Of a DNA stretch of 64,000 nt, positions 41,753-51,655 are shown one piece after another (position 1 is the stretch's first letter; each line of letters opens with the position of its first letter). Source of the stretch: Schizosaccharomyces osmophilus. Lineage: Eukaryota > Ascomycota > Schizosaccharomycetes > Schizosaccharomycetales > Schizosaccharomycetaceae. Below the pieces are notes generated by a model, which saw nothing but the letters and a program-made list of their open reading frames with translations, ran no database searches and was not told where the DNA came from. The position numbers were made by a program, and so were the translations under genes. The stretch lies in the NCBI RefSeq assembly GCF_027921745.1, contig NC_079239.1, forward strand, positions 3,065,501-3,129,500. The letters run 5' to 3'.

Positions 41753-42846
41753 ACTTGCAGTAAGTACGTCCAGCATATAAAAGGAAGGTTCGCTCCTTCA
41801 TCATTGTTAGCCAACTTTTTGATCGGTGGTTCTTTAATGGTCTTACCGCCAATTTTGATCATTTGCACTGCTCACAAATCTTTTGGGAAACATATTTGCT
41901 GATGTGTTAATCCTGCTGTACACTACTTGAGAAAGGAACGTCCCAACTTCGGTCCTTGAAATGGCAAGTATGTGAGTTGAGCAGATGCCGTTGGTTTTTT
42001 TCGGTATGTGAAAACATCTGATTGAAATTTAACAAGAAAAACTCTCTGAGGAGACAAAAAAAGCCCAGGCAGCATGTACAGAGAATGCATACTGAGAGGA
42101 ACACCTTTGCTACTTGTGAAGGAACATGCTACCTGAAGGGAAAAGGTTACAAGGAATTAATATAAGGAAAGCCTTGACCAGCAGAAATGAACGCCGAAAG
42201 ATGCATGAAAGTGAAGCAGAGGTTCACTAGAACTAAATTTAGTTGCTGATGTTGCATCTCCAGTTCATGTTTCGATGATGCGTGTTGAAGGGCCGTTTCC
42301 CATCGCTGAGACACGCGATTGAAAAATTTTCGTAGTTCATATGCGACTCTCATACTGTTTCGAAGGAAAAGCCTTGCCTTTACAACTCGATTGATCTTCC
42401 TAAATGAATTAATGCTTCATATACCGATTTTGTTTACCGCATTCCTGGACTTAGTAACATCTTTGCAGATCATAGATTAGGATTAGAATCAATTGCAAGT
42501 ATATACATTTCTGCAACCTTCATCAAATGTTCTGGTCAATGTATGGACAACGCTATGAACACTGATGAAGTATTCGCTATGAAAATAGAAGCAACGAAAT
42601 TCATTAAATAGTAATAAATTAAGATGAAACGAATGACAAGATTCATGAAGGAGTGAAAGAAAAACAAGTAAATAAAACCATGCTAGATGCAACGTTTCCT
42701 TGCTTGCTGCGCGCGATTCTTTTTGATACGAATATAGGAACTTGGCGGACTGTAATTAGCATCGATGCTTCCAATGATGGCGCGAAAATCGAAGAAGAAG
42801 TGAAAACGGTTTCGACAAGACTACAGAAATAAATAAACATGAAATC
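41753..42846. other. Spacer between 5S copy 2 and wtf gene 2
   Basis: The part from about 42610 is the shared wtf 3' flank. Remaining sequence is unique, with no gene recognised. Confidence 0.5.
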
Positions 42847-43982
42847 TCAAAATTCAGTTCTTTGGTCATCAAGAGGTTGAAGTTCGATTTCTTCGTTCGA
42901 ATGTCTCTCATCTTGAGCATTAAATTTTTCTAAATAGGTTAATAATATATTATGAGAGGAAAAGCATCCAAAGAATACATACCAAAAGTACAAGACAAAG
43001 CACTTGCTAAACCGCTCATGCCCTTTGCTAAACCGCTCATGCCCTTTGCTAAACCGCTTATGCCATTTGCTAAACCGCTTATGCCGTTTACTAAATTTGA
43101 ATTCATGCATTCGCGTGCCTTTTGATTTGCTAGAACAGTTAGGATATTTTAAAGTCATACACAACATACTCGTCAAAACAAGAAATAAGAATGTGTTTAT
43201 TGTGATAAAAATCAACCAGTAAACAGCGGGGTTCAAATTTTCAAACATTCCGTACTTCTTCAGTCCAAAAGATGAGGCTAAACAGAAGGCATCGAAAACA
43301 ACTGTATGGAATGCTGCGACAAGCATATTGCCTATCAGGACTTCAGGCATTATTGGATTTATTGCAATTGACCCTAATAATTAGTCAGTCGTTCAAAATA
43401 TGGACATCGCTATCTTACCTGCTAGAAACAGCATCATAGATGTTACCCAACCGCCCAAAAGCCCCCAATGGACTTGCGCTTTCACAGGAAACTTATAGAC
43501 GAAGAATATAACATAAAAACCAACCAAGAACGAATAGTAGCCAAAAATCAGAATAAACAATAGGACTACAAAATTTTCCAAAGCCCTCTTATATTTATTA
43601 GCGGATTCTTCAGCGGAACTGTGAGCGGATCCATCAGCCATCTCCAAATCACTGAATTTGTATGAATCTAATAGATGTATTAGAAGTAATTCTTTTCTTT
43701 GTATACAAAAGGATAAAGGTGTTGGCCATGTTTGTTATAGCAATCGACAAGGTTATCAGCCCCAAAACAAACACACAAACAAGATTCGTCCCGTAAACTT
43801 GCGGCAGCTTTTAAAGTATTTTACCATGCACTTAATCAACTTCTATTTTCTTCCCTATTTGAACACTTCTTACCTGAATATGGAGGCGGTGTGCCATCTG
43901 AAGATTGAATACCTGACTTTTCATCATTGAGTGTTTTAAAGGAGGCTTCCGAACTCGAAACAGGAGCGTAATTATTCTTCAT
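42847..43982 (-). CDS. wtf: wtf family meiotic driver, gene 2
   Basis: Five exons (43982-43874, 43667-43419, 43373-43170, 43129-42983, 42929-42847) join in a continuous frame of 263 codons plus stop. It looks whole. Exon 1 encodes MKNNYAPVSSSEASFKTLND to TPPPYS, close to gene 1. Exon 2 and 3 membrane segments (LENFVVLLFILIFGYYSFLV, VHWGLLGGWVTSMMLFLAG) are quite unlike gene 1. Exon 4 encodes four NGISGLA-type heptads. Exon 5 matches gene 1 in the phrase NEEIELQPL. Intron 3 is only 40 bases. It is flanked on both sides by 5S genes, the arrangement described for wtf genes in the octosporus group. Conserved tail and leader with divergent membrane core is what recombination between family members would give. 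Confidence 0.9.
43004..43087 (-). repeat. 21-base tandem repeat in wtf gene 2 exon 4
   Basis: Four in-frame copies of a 21-base unit encoding NGISGLA/KGMSGLA. Neighbouring copies pair up (two with NGIS, two with KGMS), suggesting duplication of two-unit blocks. Confidence 0.9.
43763..43773 (+). promoter_or_regulatory. Weak FLEX-like motif in wtf gene 2 intron 1
   Basis: CAAAACAAACA matches GTAAAYAAAYA at 9 of 11 positions and lies at the corresponding place in intron 1. Confidence 0.35.
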
Positions 43983-44498
43983 ATTTACAATGGCAATGCA
44001 AAAAAAACCTAGGTTCGCAGTCTAGGCAAAAAAATTAGAATCACCAAGAAAAGTTCGTAGGAACTGGTTTCAATAATCTGTCGAAAAAGGGAATTGAGCC
44101 TCGCTCCAAAAAAGCAAAAGAATATTCCAAAAGGGCCTGCCCGTTAAAACCAAAGATGCGACTTTGAAAAAACCTTGGTAATGGCTTTTCGCATGTCTCA
44201 TTCATAAAAGCTGCGACATTATGTCACTGACTGGTCACAGTCCTCGTTACGATTATTCAACGTTGGTTTTTCATTGTAATTTTCGTAATAGTATAATCCA
44301 AAAGAGTCGTAATTTTTTACAAAAAGTAAACAAAGCAACTTTGAGCAAAGAAATCATACTGTTTGCTTAAATTATAAATAGCAGGATTAGAAATGCATAT
44401 CTCTATGTTGAAAAGTAAAGCATTTTTTGTCATGATGTTCACCGGTCTTTTCATTACTCTCCAGGATGCTTGCATACGAAAGAACAAGAATTGCAAAA
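43983..44498. other. wtf gene 2 promoter side
   Basis: Shared wtf 5' flank to about 44250, then about 250 bases of unique DNA up to 5S copy 3. Confidence 0.5.
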
Positions 44499-44617
44499 AG
44501 CCTACAGCATCCCGGATTCCCATGTTGTCTCCAACCATAGTACTAACGAAACCCTCAGACGCTTAACTGCAGTGATCGGACGGGAACTGGTGTTTTCGCC
44601 TAGGTGTGGCCGTAGAC
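44499..44617 (-). rRNA. 5S ribosomal RNA, copy 3
   Basis: 119 bases, differing from copies 1 and 2 at two positions (plus-strand A at 44550 and G at 44606). AATATTTA at 44637-44644 lies 20-27 bases upstream, and a T5 tract closes the gene. Both changes are compatible with a working gene by eye, but 44606 lies close to the 5' end stem. Confidence 0.93.
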
Positions 44618-45206
44618 GTATATTTCTACATTATGCAATATTTAAAGCTGAAATGAAAACTAGAAGCTATGGCTGTTTCAAAAGCTGCAAATGCACTTCA
44701 CAAATCATCCTTTAGAATGAACGGTTCTTTTTCTTCTTCTATTTCAATTTGTTTACTAGCGTCACTGTTGTAACTTACGAATAGTACAATACTAAGGATG
44801 CTATCGTTTCCAAGTGCTCTTTTTTCACATGTGAGTCTTCAAACAGTTTCCTTTTCAGCTCATTCATTTCCATCGAAAGAACCTTCTGATTCTATAAGTC
44901 TCTCAGTGGACTTTATTTCAACCGTTTTCCTTTTTATACATATTGTTTACATTTTTGCAAACCGTGTCCAGGTTTGCTATCTGTGTAACGTTAGCTAACG
45001 ATACAACCGTATTCACTCTTATATAAAGACAAACCAATCCTTTTGCCAACTTCTTAGGATCTTTGTGGAGTAGATTTATTCGTAGAATTCTTAGACTTTA
45101 CCTTTGTTTTTTAGTGAATATTTTCATTCAAGGATTGGTTTGTTGTCTAATGGGATCTTAGACGCCTTGATGGATCCATCGTTGACATTCCAGTCGATTC
45201 TAGCAT
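44618..45206. other. Intergenic, 5S copy 3 to RING gene
   Basis: Right edge of the island and RING-gene promoter. No other gene recognised. Confidence 0.5.
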
Positions 45207-45998
45207 ATGGATAAAGACAAAGAGAGATTGCTTACGAAAAAACGGCGATTGAAATCAGAATATGGAGTAGGGCGTCTTCGCCGACACTGTGTGATTTGTT
45301 TGGAACATGACGGCCGCCGGGCTCAATTGTCGCCTTGCCGACATGATCAGTTTGACTATGAATGTATTCGCCAATGGTTAGAGAAATCATTGACATGCCC
45401 GATTTGCAAACAATCAGTAGACTGTGTTTATTATGACTTTGCTGGGTCTGGCGGATGGAAAAAGTGGTATCCACACTCTTTTTTGTCCCGTCGAAAGAAG
45501 CAGATAAGCAGGGCTTCTTCTTCTTTAAACGGAGATTCCATTTATGGTGTAGCTTCTGAGAACGCAACAAATATCGTTGTTGTTCGACGACGGATTTATG
45601 AGGCAGGATGGCCCAGTATTTCCATGACCTCTCATCCTGAAAATAGTAGATATTCCCGTGGATTTACACCCGACCAGTTTTGTTTGGATTCTTCCTTACA
45701 GGGACGGGCAGATGCTTTTCTTACAACGGAGTTGATGGTATTTGATTATATGGACTATGAGCAAACATTGTTTTTGCGTGAGTATATTCTTGGCCTTCTA
45801 AAGCGACAATCCATCTCGGAGGAACAAACGGTTCATGAATTCAACGAATTATTTGGTGAAAGAGATGGTTCGTTGTTTTTACATGAGTTAAGTCGGTACT
45901 TGTGTTCCTCTATTTCTTCTCTTAGCACCTTAATACACAGCAGAAGCTTTTTGTATGGTCCTGAAAGACTAACAATGGCTCAGTTAAATGAAACATAA
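45207..45998 (+). CDS. RING-finger E3 ubiquitin ligase, TOPORS-like
   Basis: 263 residues, single exon. A C3HC4 RING lies at residues ~29-72: CVICLE, then CRHDQFDYECI and CPICK, with Cys/His spacing typical of the TOPORS/DRIP class. After the RING, FAGSGGWKKWYPHSFLSRR and the arginine-rich VVRRRIYEAGW follow. A helical C-terminal region (FLREYILGLLKRQSISEE onward) resembles the extension seen after the RING in TOPORS. Catalysis would be transfer of ubiquitin from an E2. The substrate is unknown. In S. pombe this gene directly follows rbk1. Here about 10 kb separates them. Confidence 0.82.
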   Translation: MDKDKERLLTKKRRLKSEYGVGRLRRHCVICLEHDGRRAQLSPCRHDQFDYECIRQWLEKSLTCPICKQSVDCVYYDFAGSGGWKKWYPHSFLSRRKKQISRASSSLNGDSIYGVASENATNIVVVRRRIYEAGWPSISMTSHPENSRYSRGFTPDQFCLDSSLQGRADAFLTTELMVFDYMDYEQTLFLREYILGLLKRQSISEEQTVHEFNELFGERDGSLFLHELSRYLCSSISSLSTLIHSRSFLYGPERLTMAQLNET

Positions 45999-46389
45999 TT
46001 TCTTTTCGTCCTAGCATTTCTTCTAGTCGCTAATATCTTCCTGCTAATAGCTTTTCCATAAATTTGAGTAACATTGAAAAAGTAGATAAATTAATCAACC
46101 AGATCTATGAATTTATATTTTTTACTTCTATACATTTCAATTAAAAAATTATAACTAATTTCTTACCATCTCCAACCTTGCCTTCAAACATCTTCCTATT
46201 AACGCTGCTCATTGTGCGTTGCACATTGCTGCTAAAAAGTTTACCAAGAACAAACCGACCTTGGAGATTTTTGTATCAAAAAACTTACAGGGTTCTTTCA
46301 TTATTTCTTTTTTGTATACTTTTTGAAATTGGAAAATTTGTTTTCTTGGAAAAATTCGCGTCTTTGAGTCAGGGAATTAAGGAATTGCT
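45999..46389. other. Intergenic, RING gene to mrpl23
   Basis: AT-rich. No gene recognised. An open 80-codon frame at 46178 overlaps the mrpl23 start and is taken as chance. Confidence 0.5.
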
Positions 46390-46906
46390 ATGTCTACACT
46401 TAATGGACAGGTATGAGTAGAATTTTTCCATCAATAGCACAGTTACTAATCTCATTTAGACGGCATTGGCCTATGCAAAGGTTTGGCATCATGTTTCCGC
46501 AAAGGGGATTCCATTAGGACGTCTCGCGTCGAATATTGCTATAACATTAATGGGCAAGCACAAGCCTATTTATCATCCTGCTGCAGATTGTGGAGACGTT
46601 GTCGTAGTTACAGACTGCGAAAATGTTCGAATTTCTGGCCGAAAACTTGAACAGCATAAATATTACTCCCATTCAGGACGACCTGGTAACTTAAAGGAAT
46701 GGACGATGGAGGAAATGGTAAAAAAGAAAGGTTACAGAGAACTTTTGAGAAGAGCCGTAGGAGGAATGCTTCCAAAGAATCGTCTGTGGGACATGCGCAT
46801 GAATCGACTACATATATATGATGGTCCTGCGCATCCTTATAAAGCAAATATTTTCCGGAGACACAATAGCCCTATACTTTCCGAAATAGAAAAGTTAAAG
46901 GAATAA
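46390..46906 (+). CDS. mrpl23: Mitochondrial ribosomal protein uL13m
   Basis: Two exons: a 21-base first exon (46390-46410, encoding MSTLNGQ) and 46460-46906. Together they give 155 residues. The L13 fold is shown by LGRLASNIAITLMGKHKPIY, then YYSHSGRPGNLKEW and the C-terminal RRAVGGMLPKNRLWDMRMNR. It is a component of the mitochondrial large ribosomal subunit. The intron is 49 bases with GTATGA donor and ACTAAT branch. Without the tiny first exon the frame has no ATG at a sensible place, which decides the model. Confidence 0.93.
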
Positions 46907-47408
46907 AAACTATCTTTTGCTTCCCAGTGACCTGTTGCGCCGCAAATATACCCTACATCCTTTATGATACCCAATCCTGTCTTTGGCCTCATTTTTGTCT
47001 ACGAACTTTTTCCAATGAGCAAATATTTCAGTAAAAATCCCTTTTTAATAGTGATAACATAACATAATAAACAGTTTAAGATGAGAATATAAATTCAATT
47101 AATATCTAATCATCAATGCTAGTTAGTCCTTCTTCACGTGTGTGTTTTTGACTATGATAATGAGAACTGGTTTATTTCGTTCTAGTTATAGACTAGTATT
47201 ATTTGATCAACAAGCAAAAAGGATTTCTATAAAGAAGACACGAAGAAAAAGGTATTAACAATACATGTACCAGAGAAGAATATATTGTCTGCCGGGCGAA
47301 AGAGCGATAGTAACTTTAATTAAAGAATAGTAAATTTTACTGCATACAAGTTTCCAATCAAAACAGCATTGAAATCGGTTTATAGTCAGTATCTACCTAC
47401 ACGGTCTC
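46907..47408. other. Convergent 3' intergenic, mrpl23/scs2
   Basis: About 0.5 kb, AT-rich, no gene seen. Confidence 0.55.
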
Positions 47409-48578
47409 TTAAAAGAACAGATAGCCAATGAGGAAGAAAATGAGACAAAGAACGACGACAACATTAGGTGGAATACCTGGAGTGTTGGTTATAGCGGCAT
47501 TAGCGATGGTGGAAGGCTCAGCAGAGTAAGCAGGCTTAGTATCCTTGGCGACAACATCTTCTTTTTGTGAGGGAGCAACCACACCTTGGTCTACATTGAC
47601 AGCTTCACGAGTGTCATCACCAACAGTAGCAGGGACGTCATCACCGCTTGCTACCATCGTTTGCTGGACAAAATGGTTGGCTTCCTTGCTAGGAACAGGA
47701 GGGGGAGCGTGGGAGGGTGGAGTAGTAGAAATGTTACGACGAACGGGCTCAGGAGCAGTAGTATCTAAGGTGTTTTGAGCCCCGTTGTCTGTGAAGTCGG
47801 AGTCCACGGGAACACCAGTTTTTTCAGCATCCTTGACAGGACTATCGTTGAAAGATTGGTTCACTCCAGCGTCGGAAACAGCAGATCGCAAGCTTTCATC
47901 AACAGTAGGGTCAACCTTGTCATTGCTGAAGTCATTTTTGGTGTCATCCAAAGAGAGGGCAGCAGCGGTAGGAGCAATACCTGCAGCACCAATGTCAGCA
48001 CTATTAGGGGAGTCAGTAGCATTGGAAGCATCTGCAGTGTTCTCATTTTGCTTTTCGGATGAAGCAGGAATACGGGTCTGGTTGACTTGGTAGACACATC
48101 GAATTTTACGATCATGAACGGGGCTACCGTGCTTTTCCATTTCGGTCCAAAAGTCCTGGTAGTTTTCAACACCTTCCGTGTTTTCGTTGCCAATTCCCAT
48201 GCTCTGGATCAAAAATTTATCACGGCATCTGAAATCAGGAGCAGGTTCCTCTTTCATGGCTTGAAGCAAGACTATGATGTTGGTTAGGTCATTATCAACA
48301 AAAATACAAAGAAAAGTACAGCCAGGCATTTTAGGGACGCACGTTCAAGTATCACAAAAAATCCCAAGTATAACTTTTAAAACCATACCTTGTACGTTGA
48401 CGCTGGACTTGGCATCAATTCGTCCAGAGTTGGGACGGACACAATATTGCTTAGGAGCAGTCGTTTTCACTTTAAAGATGACAGGTTCCTCATGAGGATT
48501 ATACACCGAAATTAGCTCCTTCGACATAGTCGTGAATGGAGGATAAAAGTACAATTCTCCACTGCATTCGATACTCAT
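47409..48578 (-). CDS. scs2: VAP-family ER-plasma membrane tether Scs2
   Basis: Two exons (48578-48389 and 48271-47409) give 350 residues. The N-terminal MSP domain runs from residue 1 to about 125: YFYPPFTTMSKELISVYNP, then FKVKTTAPKQYCVRPNSGRI and, across the splice, NVQG/VLLQAMKEEPAPDFRC with KFLIQS. It binds FFAT-motif proteins. A long disordered, Asp/Ser/Ala-rich linker follows. A C-terminal tail anchor, IPPNVVVVLCLIFFLIGYLF, places it in the ER membrane. Start chosen at MSIECSGEL. The frame runs 10 codons further back without an ATG. VAPs hold cortical ER against the plasma membrane in fission yeast. Confidence 0.93.
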
Positions 48579-49015
48579 TATTAATGACGAAATCTGAAAC
48601 GTTAGCAACTAAACCTTCCATAATCGTTTCTTATAAGTATCCGAAAAGACTCGCTGAGGCTGTAACAAGGTTCCATACAAAAACTTCCACATCTCCAATA
48701 TCCAGCCTTCTGTTATCGCAGAAAAAAGATTGCAATCTTCTTCAGACTTTTCTTTACATACTTAGATTACTACAATTAACTATTATAGAGAATAGTTCGG
48801 TTCTTGTTCTCTCCAGAAATGCAAATTGGATTCCAAAGGTGGATGGTTCTACCCAGTTACGAATTACGTTGAGGCAGTTAGATGACTTCCCGGTAAGCTC
48901 GGTGACCTCGGTAACTTCGGTAAATATGAATGAGTCGGTGTCATTAAGGGACTTTCCCAAGTTAACCTTAGCGTATATGCTGTTTCACTCGGATTATAAG
49001 AATTCATGCAATTAA
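48536..49015 (+). CDS. Doubtful 159-codon frame overlapping scs2 5' end
   Basis: ATG-started frame (48536) running divergently from scs2 and overlapping its first exon by 43 bases. The product contains a VSSVTSVTSV repeat from a GGTAACTTC microrepeat and has no recognisable domain. It is long for chance in AT-rich DNA, but the overlap with a conserved exon argues against it. Kept as a low-confidence entry. Confidence 0.22.
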   Translation: MEDKSTILHCIRYSLLMTKSETLATKPSIIVSYKYPKRLAEAVTRFHTKTSTSPISSLLLSQKKDCNLLQTFLYILRLLQLTIIENSSVLVLSRNANWIPKVDGSTQLRITLRQLDDFPVSSVTSVTSVNMNESVSLRDFPKLTLAYMLFHSDYKNSCN

Positions 49016-49476
49016 ATTGCTTTATTTGGAAAGAATAAACAGCGAACGTTTAGGGAAATGTTATGGAAGAAATTTTTTCGTAGAATTTGAAACTCGAGCC
49101 ACTTTGCGTACGTTCAGTCAGTTTTCTGTTACATCCTCTCCCAGATACTTGCGTATATTTCATTAAGAAGCTAAAGAAGAGCTCTGCTCTAGGAGAAAAT
49201 TTCGAAAGTCGGTGCTAAACTTGTACGGATTCCTTACAATTATTATATCTTCTCTTCAAATTATTAACCCAGCACCTTTTTCTTCACTGGAATCAGTCAA
49301 CTTCGTGTTTGGTTTTATAATAGATTTTTTTTTTTCATTCCTTGAAAAATCGCTCTTTTTATTTAACAAGCGACAAAAGTTTTCTTTCAAAGCTAGAGTT
49401 AGGTCACGCGTTCCTTTACACGTCCTCTACTACACCTCATTTTGCTGTTTTCCAAATACCTTATAATTTTAAACGC
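49016..49476. other. Upstream region of membrane orphan
   Basis: AT-rich with a T12 run near 49325. The orphan's frame is open back to 49342, but the first ATG that begins a signal peptide is 49477. Confidence 0.45.
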
Positions 49477-50130
49477 ATGCGTTTCCCATTCATCTTTTTG
49501 CTGTGTGTTTTCCATTTGAAAGTTTTCTTTCTTGCTGCAAAGGCCTCACCCAGACTTTCGCTATCCTCTCCGATTCGTAAACAGAATGTATTTACTACGC
49601 TGCCTACGTCTTTGGTTCGCAGAGCAGGTGCAATGAGTGTTTCGGATTCTTCTAGTAGTACCTCTAGTTCCAGCAATCGAAAGTCTTTGTCTTCCGGTAA
49701 AACTTCATCCTCTATCTCCGATATTATTAGCACTTCTGATGCTTCTGGGACCTCTGTTTCCTCGTCTCATAAAAATGCTACGGACGGGTTTATCACTGAA
49801 TATGTGACCATTCAACCTACTACGCTCATTACAACTATTTTCCAATATACCTCTTTGGCTTCTACTATACCCGCGCAGAGTGGTTTAGCCTCTTTGGTTC
49901 CTCAATCTTATTCTCCCTACGGCAGTGCTGGTGCTCTTATTGGAATTTTAGTCGGCGTGATTGTGGGAAGTGTGTTTGTCTTTGCCATCGTCATGGTGGT
50001 AGCACGTATATGGGGACCTCGTCTTTTGGCTAATAAAAAAAATAACGAAGAAAGTGATGGAAATTTTCAAGATGACCCTGAAGTCAAGCAAGAAAGAATC
50101 CCACAAATTACTTATGCTTCTAATTTTTAG
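49477..50130 (+). CDS. Ser/Thr-rich single-pass membrane protein, orphan
   Basis: 217 residues from ATG 49477. The signal peptide is MRFPFIFLLCVFHLKVFFLA, then a Ser/Thr-rich ectodomain (SVSDSSSSTSSSSNRKSLSS and onward), likely O-mannosylated. One membrane span follows (ALIGILVGVIVGSVFVFAIV) and then a short charged cytosolic tail rich in Asp/Glu and Lys. The layout is like cell-wall sensor or adhesin-type proteins, but there is no WSC or other known domain. The gene matches the position of an orphan (SPBC16G5.06, from memory) in S. pombe. Function unknown. Confidence 0.72.
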   Translation: MRFPFIFLLCVFHLKVFFLAAKASPRLSLSSPIRKQNVFTTLPTSLVRRAGAMSVSDSSSSTSSSSNRKSLSSGKTSSSISDIISTSDASGTSVSSSHKNATDGFITEYVTIQPTTLITTIFQYTSLASTIPAQSGLASLVPQSYSPYGSAGALIGILVGVIVGSVFVFAIVMVVARIWGPRLLANKKNNEESDGNFQDDPEVKQERIPQITYASNF

Positions 50131-50456
50131 ATTTTCTGGCTTGCTTAACCCTTTTTTTTTTCTATGTACATATACGTATATATAACTTACTTTTCTTTTT
50201 TATGTTTGCTCCCTTATGATTGTTTGCCTTTTTCTTTCCCTCTCACACTCTCTCATATATAAGTCTTACATGCCATAGCATGTATGTCTTTTGTAATTTA
50301 ATTTATTTTATTTTTTTTACTTACTTTCACATTACATTATTGTATTACATTCTTGAGAAATTGAAGTATATTGAAAGGATGCTCATTGTATATTTTATTT
50401 ACACATATACATCTAGATTCGTAAAGATGAAAAAATAAAAATCGTTATTCCAACGC
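50131..50456. other. Convergent 3' intergenic, orphan/stomatin
   Basis: T-rich, with TATATATA-like sequence near 50169-50185. No gene seen. Confidence 0.55.
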
Positions 50457-51655
50457 TTAGCGTTTCATATCCGTTTCTGCAGAATTCGACTTCAGGGAAG
50501 AAATCTCTTTATGCAGGGAATTTGAAGGTGCTGGAGAATTCGACACTTGCTTGTAGATGGACAGAGCTTGAGTTACCATAGAAGAGATGTCATTAGCAGT
50601 TGCAGGAAGAATCATAGTATTGGAAGTCTTTGCAAGGTTTCCAAAATTCTTCAGGTATTGTTCAGCAACGTGCAAGTTAACAGCATCAGCCCCATGGTCC
50701 TTTTGGGAAATCATATCTGACAAAACATCAATTCCTTTTGCTGTAGCAAAAGCCCTATTAAACAAGGTTAGTAATATATTTTAAAAGAATGTAAAATTTT
50801 ACCTTTCACGAATTGCTTGAGCTTCCGCCAAGGCGGCATTAATGGTTCGAATCTTTTGGCTCTCAGAATCTAAAATTTCTGATTGTTTGTCACCCTCTGC
50901 AACGTTGATCACAGACTGCCTCTTTCCTTCAGAAGCCAAAATCTCTGCACGCTTTTGGCGCTCAGCAGATACTTGTTGATGCATGGCCATCACAACACTT
51001 TCGGGTGGACGAATATCACGAATTTCATGGCGCAGACAGCGAATTCCCCAATTTTCAGCAGCTTTGTTGATAGCTTCCGATATATGTTCATTCAAAGATT
51101 GTCGTTCTCGTAAAACATGGTCGAGCGTAAGCCGTCCAATCTCACTACGCATTGTTGTTTGAGCTAGTTGTGAAATGGCATAATCCGCATCTTCAATACC
51201 ATAACTTGCTTTATATGGATCATACACTTGAATATATAGAACGCCATCTAAGCCTATAGAAACATTATCCAAAGTAATGGCAGACTGGGTAGGAATTTCC
51301 AAAGCGCGCTCCTTTAAGCAGTGAATATACGAAATTTTATCTGCAACAGGGACAAGAAAAGCAAGACCAGGAGTCAAGATTCTATTCGTGAAAAGAAGCA
51401 TTAGCGATGATGAGAGGGGATTATTACTTTTGCTTACCTAGAAAAACGACCCATGCGTTCCACCACATACGCCATTTGCTGAGGAACAAATTTGATGATA
51501 GTATTAGCTGCTTGGTCTTTCCACACAGGTGTAAACAGATTCAAAGAGGATGATGTATCGCTTTTGTAACGAAAACCAAAACTCTTCACAGCACCTGTGC
51601 GTCGAAAATTCGACCGCCCAAGTCGAAGAGCTTGAAATGCAAAGTTCTGCAACAT
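50457..51655 (-). CDS. Mitochondrial stomatin-like (SPFH) protein
   Basis: Three exons (51655-51438, 51381-50803, 50754-50457) give 364 residues. The N-terminus (LRLGRSNFRRTGAVKSFGFR) is basic and hydroxylated, as for a mitochondrial presequence. The SPFH domain begins IIKFVPQQMAYVVERMGRFS and continues RILTPGLAFLVPVADKISY, then LDNVSIGLDGVLYIQVYDPY. A coiled-coil follows (VSAERQKRAEILASEGKRQS). This is the STOML2/SLP-2 class, which scaffolds inner-membrane protease and respiratory complexes at cardiolipin-rich sites. Both introns fall inside Arg codons (AG/A and AG/G). Confidence 0.92.

Larger units (their letters stand above)
42610..44250 (-). repeat. wtf unit 2 (gene plus shared flanks)
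   Basis: Counterpart of 35520-37210. The exon order, all four introns and both flanks correspond. The promoter-side flank is the most conserved part, while exons 2 and 3 differ strongly in sequence. Confidence 0.75.

Noticed and set aside
41637-41852. Frames read through the 5S genes
   Set aside because: They translate 5S rRNA sequence and are repeated at each copy.
41690-41862. Short minus-strand frame starting MIKIGGKTIKEPPIKK that runs into 5S copy 2
   Set aside because: Looks protein-like at first, but no family is recognised and it reads straight through the 5S gene.
34534-45206. Retrotransposon or LTR as the cause of the island
   Set aside because: No reverse transcriptase, integrase or gag-like frame and no long terminal repeats were seen; the repeated parts are wtf units and 5S genes only.
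47545-48093. Several plus-strand frames over scs2
   Set aside because: Shadows of the low-complexity linker of scs2 on the other strand.
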